DNA of 63,602 bases from Frateuria sp. Soil773 (GTDB lineage: Bacteria > Pseudomonadota > Gammaproteobacteria > Xanthomonadales > Rhodanobacteraceae), in contig NZ_LMSL01000002.1 in NCBI RefSeq assembly GCF_001428405.1, positions 17,415 to 81,016 on the forward strand, given 5' to 3'. Position 1 is the stretch's first letter, and each line of letters begins with the position of its first letter. Under the pieces are notes generated by a model. The model ran no database searches and was not told where the DNA came from. It saw only the letters and a list, made by a program, of their open reading frames with translations. A program made the translations under genes and the position numbers. Positions 34,696 to 43,315 of the stretch are shown here, piece after piece.

Positions 34696-36075
34696 ATGTT
34701 TCGACGGGTCGCCATCATCGGCGGCGGCGCCGCGGCGGCGGCGCTGCTCAGCGAACTGCTCGAGCATCGCCCCGCTCGGCCGCTGCACCTGGACTGGTAC
34801 ACCGGCGGCGGCCGCGCCGGCCGCGGCGTGGCCTACGGCACCGATTCGCCGCGCCACCTGCTGAACGTGCGCGCGGCCTCGATGAGCATGTTCGCCGGCC
34901 GTCCGCGCGGCTTCCTCGATTACGCGCAACAAGGCGATCCCAGCGTGGCCGGCACCGATTTCCTGCCGCGCCGGCTGTACGGCGACTACCTGGAGGCGGA
35001 AGTGGCGCGCGCACTGGCGCAGGCGCGCGCCAGCGGCATCGACGTGCGCGTGATGCCGTTCGCGGTGGACGCGCTGGTGCCCGAGTCCGACGGCGTCACC
35101 GTGCTGCAGGGCGAGGAAAGCCGCCGCGTCGACGCCGCCGTGCTCGCGCTCGGCGCCCTGCCGGCGCAGCCGCTGGCGGGCGTCGAGGACGAGGCGATCG
35201 CCGGCGGCGGCTACGTGGTCGATCCCTGGGCGTTCCTGGCGCAGGTCCGGCCCGACCCGTCGCCGCGCGAAGTGGTGCTGATCGGCCTCGGCCTCACCGC
35301 GGTCGACGTGCTGCTCGAATTGTCCGCGCAGTGGCCGAACGCGCGATTCACCGCGATCTCCCGCCACGGCCTGCTGCCCGAGGCCCACCGGGCGTCGGCC
35401 GCGGTGCCGGCCGACGACGGCGGCAGCCTGGTCGAGGCGATGCGCGAGGCGCCGGGCATCCGCCCGTGGATGCGCCTGCTGCGCGAGGCCACGGCCGCCA
35501 GCCGCGACTGGCGCCCGGTGATCGACAGCCTGCGCCCGCATACCGCGGCCCTCTGGGCCGAGCTGCCGCGCGACGAGCGCGCCCGCTTCCTGCGCCATGC
35601 GCGCTGGGCGTGGGAACGCATTCGCCACCGGCTGCCGCCGCAGATCAACGAGGCGATCGCCGCGCTCGAACAGGACGGCCGCCTGCAACGCCGGCGCGGA
35701 CGCGTGCAATCGGTGCGGCGCGGCGACGGCGGCAGGCTGCAACTGCAGGTCAGCCACGCCGGCGGCGCGCCGGTGCCGCTGCAGGCCGACCTGGTGATCC
35801 AGACCGTCGGCCTGGACACCGACGTGCGCCGCACGCCGCATCCGCTGGTGCGGCAATTGGTGACCAACGGCCACGTCATGCCCGACCCGCTGGGCATGGG
35901 CATGCAGGCGAGCGCCGACGGGCGCCTGCTGCACGAGGGCAAGCCGTGGGAACGGCTGTTCGCGATGGGCAGCCTGCTGCGCGGCACGCTGTGGGAATCC
36001 ACCGCGATGCCCGAGATTCGCCAGCAGGCCCGCGGCCTCGCCGACCGCCTGCTGGGCGATCAACCGGCGCGCTGA
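34696..36075 (+). CDS. FAD/NAD(P)-binding oxidoreductase-like protein
   Basis: A 459-residue protein with an N-terminal Rossmann motif (RVAIIGGGAAAAALLSELL) and a second nucleotide-binding segment VVLIGLGLTAVDVLLEL near residue 195. The loop GRGVAYGTDSPRHLLNVRAASMS is typical of the FAD-NAD(P)-binding family (PF13454-like). C-terminal DVRRTPHPLVRQLVTNGHVMPDPLGMG fits the same group. It is co-directional with the thiol-dioxygenase-like gene. The family is often found near sulfur or amino-acid genes, but its reaction is not established. AGAAGGA precedes the ATG. Confidence 0.82.
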   Translation: MFRRVAIIGGGAAAAALLSELLEHRPARPLHLDWYTGGGRAGRGVAYGTDSPRHLLNVRAASMSMFAGRPRGFLDYAQQGDPSVAGTDFLPRRLYGDYLEAEVARALAQARASGIDVRVMPFAVDALVPESDGVTVLQGEESRRVDAAVLALGALPAQPLAGVEDEAIAGGGYVVDPWAFLAQVRPDPSPREVVLIGLGLTAVDVLLELSAQWPNARFTAISRHGLLPEAHRASAAVPADDGGSLVEAMREAPGIRPWMRLLREATAASRDWRPVIDSLRPHTAALWAELPRDERARFLRHARWAWERIRHRLPPQINEAIAALEQDGRLQRRRGRVQSVRRGDGGRLQLQVSHAGGAPVPLQADLVIQTVGLDTDVRRTPHPLVRQLVTNGHVMPDPLGMGMQASADGRLLHEGKPWERLFAMGSLLRGTLWESTAMPEIRQQARGLADRLLGDQPAR

Positions 36076-36102
36076 CCGCCCCGGCCAGAAGGCGCGCCGC
36101 CG

Positions 36103-36471
36103 CTAGCGCGGCGGACGCCGCGCATTGCAGACCGCCAGCGCGACGATCACGCCGAGCGTCGCCCCGACCAGCTCGCACAGCACGCGGATGCTGATGCCGT
36201 CCGGGTCGTGCACTTCGGCCAGCTTCACCTTCAGCAGTTGCAGCGACTCCAGCCGCGCGAAGTTGAAATAGAACATGTCCCACAGGTCGCCGCTGGCGGT
36301 CAGCGCCAGCGCCAGCAACCAGGCCCAGGCGATCTGCGCGCCGTGGCTGCGGCGACCGCGGGTGCGCCAGTGGATCAGCGCGAACAGCAACGCGGCGACC
36401 GCGGCGCTGATCGCGCCGGCCTCCAGCCCGCCGGTCCAGCCATAGCCCATCCACGATTGGTCGTAGTGCAT
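36103..36471 (-). CDS. Small membrane protein, unknown
   Basis: A 122-residue protein with three likely membrane helices (AGAISAAVAALLFALIHW, IAWAWLLALALTASGDLWD, ELVGATLGVIVALAVC), the second containing Asp and Trp in a hydrophobic setting. No family recognised. Convergent with the FAD protein gene, divergent from pncA. Confidence 0.65.
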   Translation of the reverse strand: MHYDQSWMGYGWTGGLEAGAISAAVAALLFALIHWRTRGRRSHGAQIAWAWLLALALTASGDLWDMFYFNFARLESLQLLKVKLAEVHDPDGISIRVLCELVGATLGVIVALAVCNARRPPR

Positions 36472-36586
36472 TGTGCCCGGATGTCCTGTTCGTATCGGGC
36501 CATTATGCCGTGTCGCGGCGGCCGACCGGCCCCGGCGCGCCGGCCGCGCTAGACTTGCGCGCTCCGCTTCCGCTCAAGCCGCTCCT

Positions 36587-37216
36587 ATGCTCCCTGCGCC
36601 GAGCCCCCATGCCGCCCTGATCCTGGTGGACGTGCAACCGGACTTCATGCCCGGCGGCGCGCTGGCCTGCCACGAGGGCGACGCTATCGTCGCCGGCATC
36701 GACCGCCTGCTGCGCACGCGCGCGTTCCGCCACGTGGTCGCCACGCAGGACTGGCACCCGCGCGACCACGTCTCGTTCGCCGCCAACCACCCCGGTCGCG
36801 CACCGTTCGAGCAGATCGCCCTGCACGGCCGGCCGCAGACGCTGTGGCCGGCGCATTGCGTGCAGGGTACGCCGGGGGCGGCGCTGCATCCGGCGATCGA
36901 CTGGTCGGCGGCGGACCTGATCCTGCGCAAGGGCAGCGACCCGGGTGTGGATTCGTACAGCGCCTTCCGCGAGAACCACGGCCCGGACGGCGCGCGCCCC
37001 AGCACCGGCCTGGCCGGCTGGCTGCGCGAGCGCGGCATCGACGAGGTCTACCTGTGCGGCCTCGCCCGCGACGTGTGCGTGCTGTGGACCGCGCAGGACG
37101 CCGTGGCGCTGGGCTTGCGTGCGCGCCTGCTGTGGGATCTCACCCGCCCGGTCACGCCGGACGGCGACGCCGCCACCCGCGCCACGCTGCAATCGCTCGG
37201 CGTCGGCATCGACTGA
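36587..37216 (+). CDS. pncA: Nicotinamidase
   Basis: A 209-residue isochorismatase-fold hydrolase turning nicotinamide into nicotinate for NAD salvage. The catalytic triad is D15 (LILVDVQPDF), K115 (LILRKGSDPG) and C164 (CGLARDVCV), and the metal site is D55, H57 and H61 in TQDWHPRDHVSF. WPAHCVQGTPGA is the typical oxyanion-region loop. The first ATG of the domain is used. It ends five bases before a convergent CPXCG gene. Confidence 0.94.
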   Translation: MLPAPSPHAALILVDVQPDFMPGGALACHEGDAIVAGIDRLLRTRAFRHVVATQDWHPRDHVSFAANHPGRAPFEQIALHGRPQTLWPAHCVQGTPGAALHPAIDWSAADLILRKGSDPGVDSYSAFRENHGPDGARPSTGLAGWLRERGIDEVYLCGLARDVCVLWTAQDAVALGLRARLLWDLTRPVTPDGDAATRATLQSLGVGID

Positions 37217-37221
37217 CCGCG

Positions 37222-37410
37222 TCAGGCGTCGTTCTCGCCCGCCGCGGCGACCCGCGGCTCGCCGTCGTCGCCGAGCGTCACGGTGAGCGTGATCGGCCGG
37301 CAGCACACCTGGCAGTCCTCGATGTACTGCTGGTCGCCCGCGCTGGCGTCGAGCAGCACCTCGACCGGCTCGCCGCAGTACGGGCAATCGATGGTGGCGG
37401 GGGTCAGCAT
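37222..37410 (-). CDS. CPXCG-motif cysteine-rich protein
   Basis: A 62-residue protein with two Cys pairs, CPYCGEP near residue 9 and CQVCCRP near residue 33, the zinc-ribbon layout of the small CPXCG family. The rest is acidic. It probably binds one Zn; partner unknown. The ATG at 37410 gives the family's length. Divergent from the small gene at 37484. Confidence 0.83.
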   Translation of the reverse strand: MLTPATIDCPYCGEPVEVLLDASAGDQQYIEDCQVCCRPITLTVTLGDDGEPRVAAAGENDA

Positions 37411-37483
37411 GCGCGCTCGCTCCGTGGCGGGCCCGGGGATAGGCGGGCCGCTATACTGGCATGCAAACCAGGAACGAATCGTC

Positions 37484-37753
37484 ATGACCGAGCGCACGTT
37501 CGACCGCTACCACGTCCGCTCCGGCGCCAGCGCCGAGGGCTCGCGCTTCACCGCCTGGCTGGCGGTCTCGCCGCGCGACGGCCGCGGTTTTCCCACCTAC
37601 TACGCCATCTGCGAGAACCGCAGCTTCCGCGACAGGGGCAAGGCCGAGCAGGCCGCCGCCGCCGCGCTGGCCGACATGGCCGGACTGGAAGACGACGGCA
37701 CCCCGATCTTCCCCGACGACTACACCGGCTTCGCCGACGACGCGGCACCCTGA
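37484..37753 (+). CDS. Small conserved-looking protein, unknown
   Basis: An 89-residue acidic soluble protein. MTERTFDRYHVRSG, AWLAVSPRDGRGFPTYYAICENRSFRDRGKA and FPDDYTGFAD look like a compact alpha/beta fold; no family recognised. AGGAACG precedes the ATG, and CTATACT at 37451-37457 could be its -10 element. It is eight bases from the metallopeptidase gene, so probably co-transcribed. Confidence 0.7.
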   Translation: MTERTFDRYHVRSGASAEGSRFTAWLAVSPRDGRGFPTYYAICENRSFRDRGKAEQAAAAALADMAGLEDDGTPIFPDDYTGFADDAAP

Positions 37754-37761
37754 CGCCGCCG

Positions 37762-38274
37762 ATGACGCCGTTGAAGTACCTCGCCGGCTACCCGCCGGCC
37801 GTACAGGAACAGGTGCGGCAGTTGATCGCGCAGGACCGGCTCGCCGACTACCTGCAACGGCGCTACCCGCAACGCCACGCGGTGCAGAGCGACAAGGCGC
37901 TGTACGCCTACGTCCAGGCGCTGAGGCAGGAGCACCTGCGCAACGCGCCCGGCATCGACAAGGTGCTGTACGACAGCAAGCTCGACGTGGTGCGCAAGGC
38001 GCTCGGCCTGCACAGCGCGATCTCGCGCGTGCACGGCGGCCGGCTCAAGGCGAAGAAGGAGATCCGCATCGCCTCGGTGTTCCGCGAGGCCGCGCCGGAA
38101 TTCCTGCGCATGATCGTGGTGCACGAACTGGCGCACCTGAAGGAATTCGAGCACAACAAGGCGTTCTACCAACTGTGCTGCCACATGGAGCCGGACTACC
38201 ACCAACTGGAATTCGACCTGCGTGTGTTCCTCAGTTGGCGCGAGCTGTCCGCGGCCAACGAACGCACACCCTAG
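37762..38274 (+). CDS. YgjP-like zinc metallopeptidase-fold protein
   Basis: A 170-residue protein with the zinc motif VVHELAHLKEFEHNKAFY: H121 and H125 in HELAH plus H131, the arrangement in YgjP/DUF45 proteins related to WLM and M48 peptidases. The N-terminal half is helical and basic. Family members are cytoplasmic and of unclear substrate. Its stop overlaps the stop of the convergent PIN gene by four bases. Confidence 0.87.
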   Translation: MTPLKYLAGYPPAVQEQVRQLIAQDRLADYLQRRYPQRHAVQSDKALYAYVQALRQEHLRNAPGIDKVLYDSKLDVVRKALGLHSAISRVHGGRLKAKKEIRIASVFREAAPEFLRMIVVHELAHLKEFEHNKAFYQLCCHMEPDYHQLEFDLRVFLSWRELSAANERTP

Positions 38275-38732
38275 CGCGCGATATTCCCGCGAAGGTCGCG
38301 ATGCGGCGACCATGCCTGCGGCAGGCCGATCCAGAACAACCCCTCGCGCGCGCAGCGCGGCGCCAGCCTCAGCAGCTCGTTGTCCTTGCTGACCAGCCAG
38401 CGGGCGCCGGCGGCCTGGGCCAGTTCCAGGAATTTCTGGTCGTCCGGATCGGCGCAGCGCGGCAGCGCCACGCCAGGCTCCGCCTCCGCTTCGCCGTCCG
38501 GCAGGCAGCGCACCAGCGCATCGAACGCCTGCGCCAGGCCGGGGCGCAGCGTCTCGTCGATCGGCAACTGCGGGTAGTGCAGCACGCGCAGCCACTCCTC
38601 GCGGCAGTCGCGGCGGGTCACCGCCTCGATCGCGCCTTCGCGCATCGCCGCGTGCAGCGCGGCGGACTGCGGGTCGCCGAACAGGAACAGGTCGAGGCAG
38701 ACGTTGGTGTCCAGCACGATGCGCGGCGGCAC
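38271..38732 (-). CDS. PIN-domain protein (VapC-like ribonuclease fold)
   Basis: A 153-residue PIN protein of the 'putative toxin, PIN family' type. Acidic residues expected in the active site are present: RIVLDTNVCLDLFL, the CREEWLRVL helix and DPDDQKFLELAQAAGARWLVSKDNELL. The GTG at 38732 is chosen because AAGGG lies eight bases upstream. No antitoxin-like small gene is directly linked; the next gene upstream encodes a HAD hydrolase ten bases away, so a toxin role is doubtful. Confidence 0.82.
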   Translation of the reverse strand: MPPRIVLDTNVCLDLFLFGDPQSAALHAAMREGAIEAVTRRDCREEWLRVLHYPQLPIDETLRPGLAQAFDALVRCLPDGEAEAEPGVALPRCADPDDQKFLELAQAAGARWLVSKDNELLRLAPRCAREGLFWIGLPQAWSPHRDLRGNIAR

Positions 38733-38742
38733 CGGCAAACCC

Positions 38743-39468
38743 TTATGCGGCAAGGCCGGCCGCACGCTGCGCCAGCTCGCGCACCGCCGCGGGAATCGCC
38801 GCCGGCGCATCGGCCGTCACGTAGCGTTGCGTATCGTCGCCGAGGCCGTTCTCCAGCTCGTGCGCCCAGGTCACGTGGTAGGGCATGTGCACGCCCCAGC
38901 CGCCCAACCGCACCACCGGTTCGATGTCCGAACGCAGCGAATTGCCGACCATCGCGAACTGCGCCGGCTCGAGCCCGAACTCGGCGAACAGCCGCCTGTA
39001 GGTCGCGGCATCCTTTTCCGACACGATCTCGATGCGCCGGAACAGGTCGGCCAGCCCCGACTGCTCCACCTTCTTTTCCTGGTGGAACAGGTCGCCCTTG
39101 GTGATCAGCACCACGTGGTACTGCTCCGCCACCGCCCGCACCGCCTCGCGTATGCCCGGCAGCAGCTCCACCGGATGCTGCAGCACGCCCTTGCCGATCG
39201 CCACGATCCGGTGGATGTCCTGCGCGGTGATGCGCGAATCCGTCAGCGCGATCGCCGTCTCCACCATCGACAGCGTCATGCCCTTCGCGCCGTAGCCGAA
39301 CAGCTTCAGGTTGCGCCGCTCGGTCGCCAGCATCTGCTCGTGCAGGCGAAGGTCGGCCAGATCGACGTAGCCGCCAAGGATCGCCTCGAACGCCTTGCCG
39401 GCGTCCTGGTAATAGCCCTCGCTGTGCCAGAGCGTGTCGTCGCCGTCGAAGCCGATCATCTGGAGCAT
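38743..39468 (-). CDS. HAD-family hydrolase
   Basis: A 241-residue haloacid-dehalogenase-type phosphatase. Motif I is GFDGDDTLWHSE (nucleophile Asp and acid Asp), motif II lies in VVLITKGDL, motif III Lys in EIVSEKDAATY and motif IV in FAMVGNSLRSDIEPV. The cap is a helical C1 type. Substrate unknown. ATG 39468 or 39459. About 295 bases upstream up to the amidase gene hold no gene that I can support. Confidence 0.88.
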   Translation of the reverse strand: MLQMIGFDGDDTLWHSEGYYQDAGKAFEAILGGYVDLADLRLHEQMLATERRNLKLFGYGAKGMTLSMVETAIALTDSRITAQDIHRIVAIGKGVLQHPVELLPGIREAVRAVAEQYHVVLITKGDLFHQEKKVEQSGLADLFRRIEIVSEKDAATYRRLFAEFGLEPAQFAMVGNSLRSDIEPVVRLGGWGVHMPYHVTWAHELENGLGDDTQRYVTADAPAAIPAAVRELAQRAAGLAA

Positions 39469-39764
39469 GCCAAACTCTTTCGCGTAACTGCTGGCGGAGC
39501 AGCATGGCATCTCCATCGGCAGGTGTCGATCAATGCCGGCGCTGAGCCCATGCCCCCGCCGCTGGCGGCATGGCGGGGTATACCAAGGACGCCATCCCCA
39601 CTGAATGGCCTGCGCCGCCACGGCCGGCTTTCCTTCATCGTCTGCAACCGGCACGGCATGCGGTCCGAAGAGGATCGCGGGTGTGTGCGGGCGACCGGCG
39701 TTCCGTGGCGGCGACTCAATTCGCCGCACCGATCGCATACCCTATGGCGCTGCCGGAAGCAGAA

Positions 39765-40559
39765 CTACGGTATCGCCTGCGTGGAAGGCGCAGCGACCAA
39801 TTGCTGGCTCAGCGCATACAGCACGCGCAGGTCCTCGGCGTCGAGCGTGTCGCCCTCGATGCCGCGGAAGTGGTGGTGGAAGGACACCACCGCCGCCGGG
39901 CGGTCTTCCAGCGGATAGCCGATCGCGGCCAGTGCCAGCCAGGGATCGAAGCCGGCCGGCGGATCGACCAGCGCGCCTTGCGGCCACATCCCGAAGCCGG
40001 CGTCGGCGAGCTGCTTCCACGGGAACAGCGGCCCCGGATCGTTCTTGCGGCCCGGCGCCAGGTCCTCGTGGCCGATGATCTGGGTGCGCGGAATGTGCAG
40101 CCGCTCGGTGAGATCGTCGAGCAGGCGCAGCAGGCTGGCGATCTGCGCCGGCGCGAACGGCGAGTGGCCGTTGTTGTCCAGCTCGATCCCGATCGAGGAC
40201 GAGTTCAGGTCGGTGATCGTGCCCCAGCGGCCCGGGCCGGCCTGCCAGGCGCGCAGTTCGTCGGCGACGAGCTGGTAGATGTGGCCGTCGCTGCCGATCA
40301 GGTAATGGGCGCTCACCGGCCCGCCGCTGTTCTTCGTGCGCAGCGTGTCCAGGCTCTGCTGCACCGAATCCTGGTCGGTGAAATGCAGCACGATCAGCAC
40401 CGGCCGGCGGATGTCGTAGTTGGGGGACGGCACCCAGGTCGCCAAGGGATTGCGCGACGGCGCCGCGGCGCAGCCGGCGAGCAGGGCGAGCGCCGCCAGC
40501 AGGATCGTGCGGGGAAGACCGCGCCCCAGCGGGCGCGACGCGCGAGTCGGACGAGACAT
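39765..40559 (-). CDS. N-acetylmuramoyl-L-alanine amidase, lipoprotein
   Basis: A 264-residue Amidase_2 enzyme of the AmpD/AmiD group. A lipobox (LLAALALLAGCAA, Cys29) predicts outer-membrane anchoring, like E. coli AmiD. Zinc ligands are the His in IVLHFTD, the His in IIGHEDLAPGRKNDPG, and the following Asp. It cleaves the amide bond between MurNAc and the stem peptide in wall recycling. AGGAG seven bases ahead of the ATG at 40559 sets the start. Confidence 0.9.
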   Translation of the reverse strand: MSRPTRASRPLGRGLPRTILLAALALLAGCAAAPSRNPLATWVPSPNYDIRRPVLIVLHFTDQDSVQQSLDTLRTKNSGGPVSAHYLIGSDGHIYQLVADELRAWQAGPGRWGTITDLNSSSIGIELDNNGHSPFAPAQIASLLRLLDDLTERLHIPRTQIIGHEDLAPGRKNDPGPLFPWKQLADAGFGMWPQGALVDPPAGFDPWLALAAIGYPLEDRPAAVVSFHHHFRGIEGDTLDAEDLRVLYALSQQLVAAPSTQAIP

Positions 40560-40661
40560 GCGTACTCCTGCACCAAGGATTCCGCACCGATCATGCAGCA
40601 AGGCGGCGGCGCGCCCAACCGTCGGCGAGGCCGCGCCCCTGCCGGCCAAGGCCAGCGCGCC

Positions 40662-41189
40662 TCAGCCCAGCTCGCCGGCCGTGCGCAGGCCGATGCCCAT
40701 CGCCGCGGCCAGCTCGCGCATCGGTTCGCTGTCGCGCGCCAGCGTGATCCAGCCGGCGAAGGTGCCGTCGCCGGGCTCCCATGCCCATACGACATAGCCG
40801 AACTCGGCCAGGCGGTCGCCGGCCACCGCGAGCAGCGCCGCCACGTCGGTATCCTCGAAGAATTCCTCGTCGTCCGGCTCGCCGTCCCAGTCGATGGCGA
40901 GGCTCCAGCGCGCGGCCAGTTCGTCGAGCGCCTGCACCAGCGAGCGCGGATCCTGGGCGTCGACGTAGAAGCCCGAGCGCCAGTCGATCACCCGGCCGAC
41001 CACCTCGACCGGATCGCCCTCGTCGCCGGCCTGCACCGCGTCGCGGTATGCCGCGAACTGCTGCAGGGCGGTTTCCTCGTCGCCAGGGTTGATCAGCAGC
41101 AGCAGGCGCCAGACCTGCGCTTCGACCGAATCCTCGCCGGCGTCGTCGAAATCCCGCTCGTGGTCGTCATCGTCGTCGTAGGCGTTCAT
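40662..41189 (-). CDS. DUF6630 family protein
   Basis: A 175-residue strongly acidic protein (MNAYDDDDDHERDFDDAGED at the start). The body SLVQALDELAARWSLAIDWDGEPDDEEFFEDTD, broken here by my reading into shorter runs, and the FGYVVWAWEPGDGTFAGWIT segment resemble DUF6630 proteins. Cytoplasmic, function unknown. Ends 101 bases before the amidase start on the same strand. Confidence 0.72.
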   Translation of the reverse strand: MNAYDDDDDHERDFDDAGEDSVEAQVWRLLLLINPGDEETALQQFAAYRDAVQAGDEGDPVEVVGRVIDWRSGFYVDAQDPRSLVQALDELAARWSLAIDWDGEPDDEEFFEDTDVAALLAVAGDRLAEFGYVVWAWEPGDGTFAGWITLARDSEPMRELAAAMGIGLRTAGELG

Positions 41190-41239
41190 GCGCGGCTCGT
41201 CGTGGAAGGCTTCGTGGGCGGCCAATGGCGGACGGGCAT

Positions 41240-41623
41240 TCAGCCTTCCGCCGCGCCGACCCGGCGGCGCACCGCGCCGATGTCGCGCACCGGGCGGACC
41301 TCGATGCAGCCGGTCGCCGCCCACGGGAATTCGGCGGCGATCCGTACCGCTTCGTCGATGTCCTCCGCCTCGATCAGGTTGAAGCCGCCCAGGTATTCCT
41401 TGGTCTCGGCGAACGGCCCGTCCAGCACGCTCATGCGCTGGTTGCGCACGCGCACCGACTTGGCGGCGGCGGCCGGTTCGAGCTGCTGCGAATCGAGCAG
41501 GCGCCCCTGCGCACGCAACTCGTCGGCATGTTCCAGGCAGCCGCGCATCAGCGTGTCGAAGCGGCCTTCCGGCAGGGCGTCGAGCAGCGTGTCGTCGGTG
41601 TAGATCATCATCAGGAATTTCAT
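41240..41623 (-). CDS. YciI/DGPF-domain protein
   Basis: A 127-residue member of the YCII-related/DGPF family. The hallmark VLDGPFAETKEYLGGFNLIEA is present and the start KFLMMIYTDD is typical. The fold is a ferredoxin-like dimer with a putative His-Asp catalytic pair; many are encoded with ECF sigma factors, but none is near. Function unknown. Divergent from trmO. Confidence 0.88.
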   Translation of the reverse strand: MKFLMMIYTDDTLLDALPEGRFDTLMRGCLEHADELRAQGRLLDSQQLEPAAAAKSVRVRNQRMSVLDGPFAETKEYLGGFNLIEAEDIDEAVRIAAEFPWAATGCIEVRPVRDIGAVRRRVGAAEG

Positions 41624-41705
41624 GGCGTCCTCGGCGGGGTGTGGGAGAGCAGCCTGCGGGCGGGCGTCGGTGGATAATGCGGCCGCCAACGCCCGAACGC
41701 CCATC

Positions 41706-42242
41706 ATGCACGACAGCCACGACGCATTCATCTGCCGACCGATCGCCCACGTCCGCTCGCCGTACGCGCGGCGCATCGACGCGCCGCACCAGCCCACCGT
41801 GGTGGAGGGCACCGAGACCGGCGCGCAGGCCGAGGCCCGCATCGAGTTCGTGGCCGGCTTTCCCGAGGCGGCGTTCGGCGATCTCGCCGGTTTCGAGCGG
41901 ATCTGGCTGGTGTTCGTGTTCGACCGCAGCGAGGGCTGGAAGGCGCAGGTGCGTCCGCCGCGCGGCGGCGGCAAGCGCGGGGTGCTGGCGACGCGCTCGC
42001 CGCACCGGCCCAATGCGATCGGGCTGTCGGCGGTGGAGTTGCTGGCGGTCGAGGGCCATGGGTTGCGCGTACGCGGGCTGGACCTGCTCGACGGCACGCC
42101 GATCCTCGACATCAAGCCGTACGTGCCCTATGCGGACGCCTTCCCGCAGGCGCGCGCCGGCTGGATCGACGAGATCGACGCCGCGCAGGGCCGGCATTCC
42201 GCCCCGGGCCCCCGCCGGCCGCGATCCGCACCGCCGCGCTGA
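41706..42242 (+). CDS. trmO: tRNA (t6A37-N6)-methyltransferase
   Basis: A 178-residue TsaA/TrmO-family enzyme that uses S-adenosylmethionine to methylate t6A37 of tRNA-Thr. Diagnostic segments are RPIAHVRSPYARRIDAPHQP, IWLVFVFDRSEGW, RGVLATRSPHRPNAIGLS and LLDGTPILDIKPYVPYAD. The E. coli protein is longer (about 235), so this is the short single-domain form with a disordered Pro/Arg-rich tail. Ends 57 bases before the META lipoprotein gene. Confidence 0.92.
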   Translation: MHDSHDAFICRPIAHVRSPYARRIDAPHQPTVVEGTETGAQAEARIEFVAGFPEAAFGDLAGFERIWLVFVFDRSEGWKAQVRPPRGGGKRGVLATRSPHRPNAIGLSAVELLAVEGHGLRVRGLDLLDGTPILDIKPYVPYADAFPQARAGWIDEIDAAQGRHSAPGPRRPRSAPPR

Positions 42243-42299
42243 GCCTCGACCCCGTACTGCGCTATCGTGCGTTTCACCCGTACCCATCCGGAGAAAACC

Positions 42300-43151
42300 A
42301 TGAAATACAGCCTGCTGTTGCTGCCGCTCGCCCTCGCCGCCTGCTCGCCGGCGCCCTCGTCCGACACGCCGGCCGCGCCGCCCGCCGCCGCCACCGCTGC
42401 GGCACCGGCGGCACCGGCGGCACCGTCCAGCACGGCCGCAACGACCGGCACCGTGGATGCCGCCCTGCTCGGCCGCTACCACTGGCAGTTGAACGAAGCC
42501 ACCGGCAGCGACGGCAAGCGCATCGACGCGCTGTTCGCGCGCCCGGACAAGCCGGTGCAGCTCGACTTCGCCGACGGCCGGGTCAGCGTCAGTAATACCT
42601 GCAACCACATGGGCGGCGGCTACCGCATCGAGGGCGACCGCCTGCAGGTCGAGTCGATGATGCACACTTTGATGGCCTGCTCCGAACCCGGTGTGAGCGC
42701 GCTGGACGGCGCGATCGGCGACCGCCTGCAAGGACACCCGAAGCTGAGCCTGCACGATGCCGGCGACGCGCCGCGGCTGAGCCTGCTCACCGACGGCGGC
42801 GATACCCTGGTATTCACCGGCCAGCCCACCGCCGAGACCCGCTACGGCGGCCCCGGCGTCACCGAGTTCCTCGAGGTGGCGGCGAAGACCGCGCCCTGCA
42901 GCCATCCGCTGATCCCGGACAAGCAGTGCCTGCAGGTACGCGAGCGCAAGTACGACGAGCACGGGCTGGCCGTCGGCAAGCCGGGCGAATGGCAGCCGCT
43001 GTACCAGGACATCGAGGGCTATACCCACGAAGACGGCGTGCGCAACGTGCTGCGGGTGAAGCGCTACGCGATCAAGAACCCGCCCGCCGACGCGCCGTCC
43101 AGCGCGCTGGTGCTGGACATGGTGGTCGAGTCCGAGACGACGAAGCACTGA
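42300..43151 (+). CDS. META and DUF4377 domain lipoprotein
   Basis: A 283-residue predicted lipoprotein (LLLLPLALAACSPA, lipobox Cys15). An Ala/Pro-rich linker is followed by a META/HslJ-like domain (about 50-175; RYHWQLNEATGSDG, VSVSNTCNHMGGGYRIEGD, with the STMMAC-like MHTLMACSE) and a C-terminal DUF4377 domain (about 185-283; QCLQVRERKYDEHG, WQPLYQDIEGYTHEDGVRNV). Such proteins are linked to heat-shock or metal/antibiotic tolerance at the envelope, without a settled function. GGAGAA precedes the ATG. Confidence 0.9.
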   Translation: MKYSLLLLPLALAACSPAPSSDTPAAPPAAATAAAPAAPAAPSSTAATTGTVDAALLGRYHWQLNEATGSDGKRIDALFARPDKPVQLDFADGRVSVSNTCNHMGGGYRIEGDRLQVESMMHTLMACSEPGVSALDGAIGDRLQGHPKLSLHDAGDAPRLSLLTDGGDTLVFTGQPTAETRYGGPGVTEFLEVAAKTAPCSHPLIPDKQCLQVRERKYDEHGLAVGKPGEWQPLYQDIEGYTHEDGVRNVLRVKRYAIKNPPADAPSSALVLDMVVESETTKH

Positions 43152-43159
43152 AAACCGCC

Positions 43160-43183
43160 GCGCCTCGCCGGCCGGCGAGGCGC
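43160..43183. terminator. Perfect 24-bp palindrome after the META lipoprotein gene
   Basis: GCGCCTCGCCGG-CCGGCGAGGCGC, beginning nine bases after the stop codon. No T run follows, so it may stabilise the mRNA end as much as terminate. Confidence 0.5.
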
Positions 43184-43261
43184 TTGCCGGCGACGGCCGG
43201 AGACGACTGCCTGGGCCTCGGGCGGATCGCGCGGGACGTCACGATGCAGGATCAATGGCGT

Positions 43262-43290
43262 CCCCGGGCCGGGTCATCCCCGGCCCGGGG
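43262..43290 (-). terminator. Hairpin after the RidA-like gene
   Basis: CCCCGGGCCGGG-TCAT-CCCCGGCCCGGGG lies 26 bases beyond the stop of the leftward RidA-like gene. Very GC-rich stem without a T tail. Confidence 0.45.
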
Positions 43291-43315
43291 ACGGCAGGCC
43301 GCGGAACGGCTCCCG

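Noticed and set aside
38271-39468. PIN protein and HAD hydrolase as a toxin-antitoxin pair
   Set aside because: The HAD protein is a full enzyme, not an antitoxin, and there is no small DNA-binding gene beside the PIN gene.
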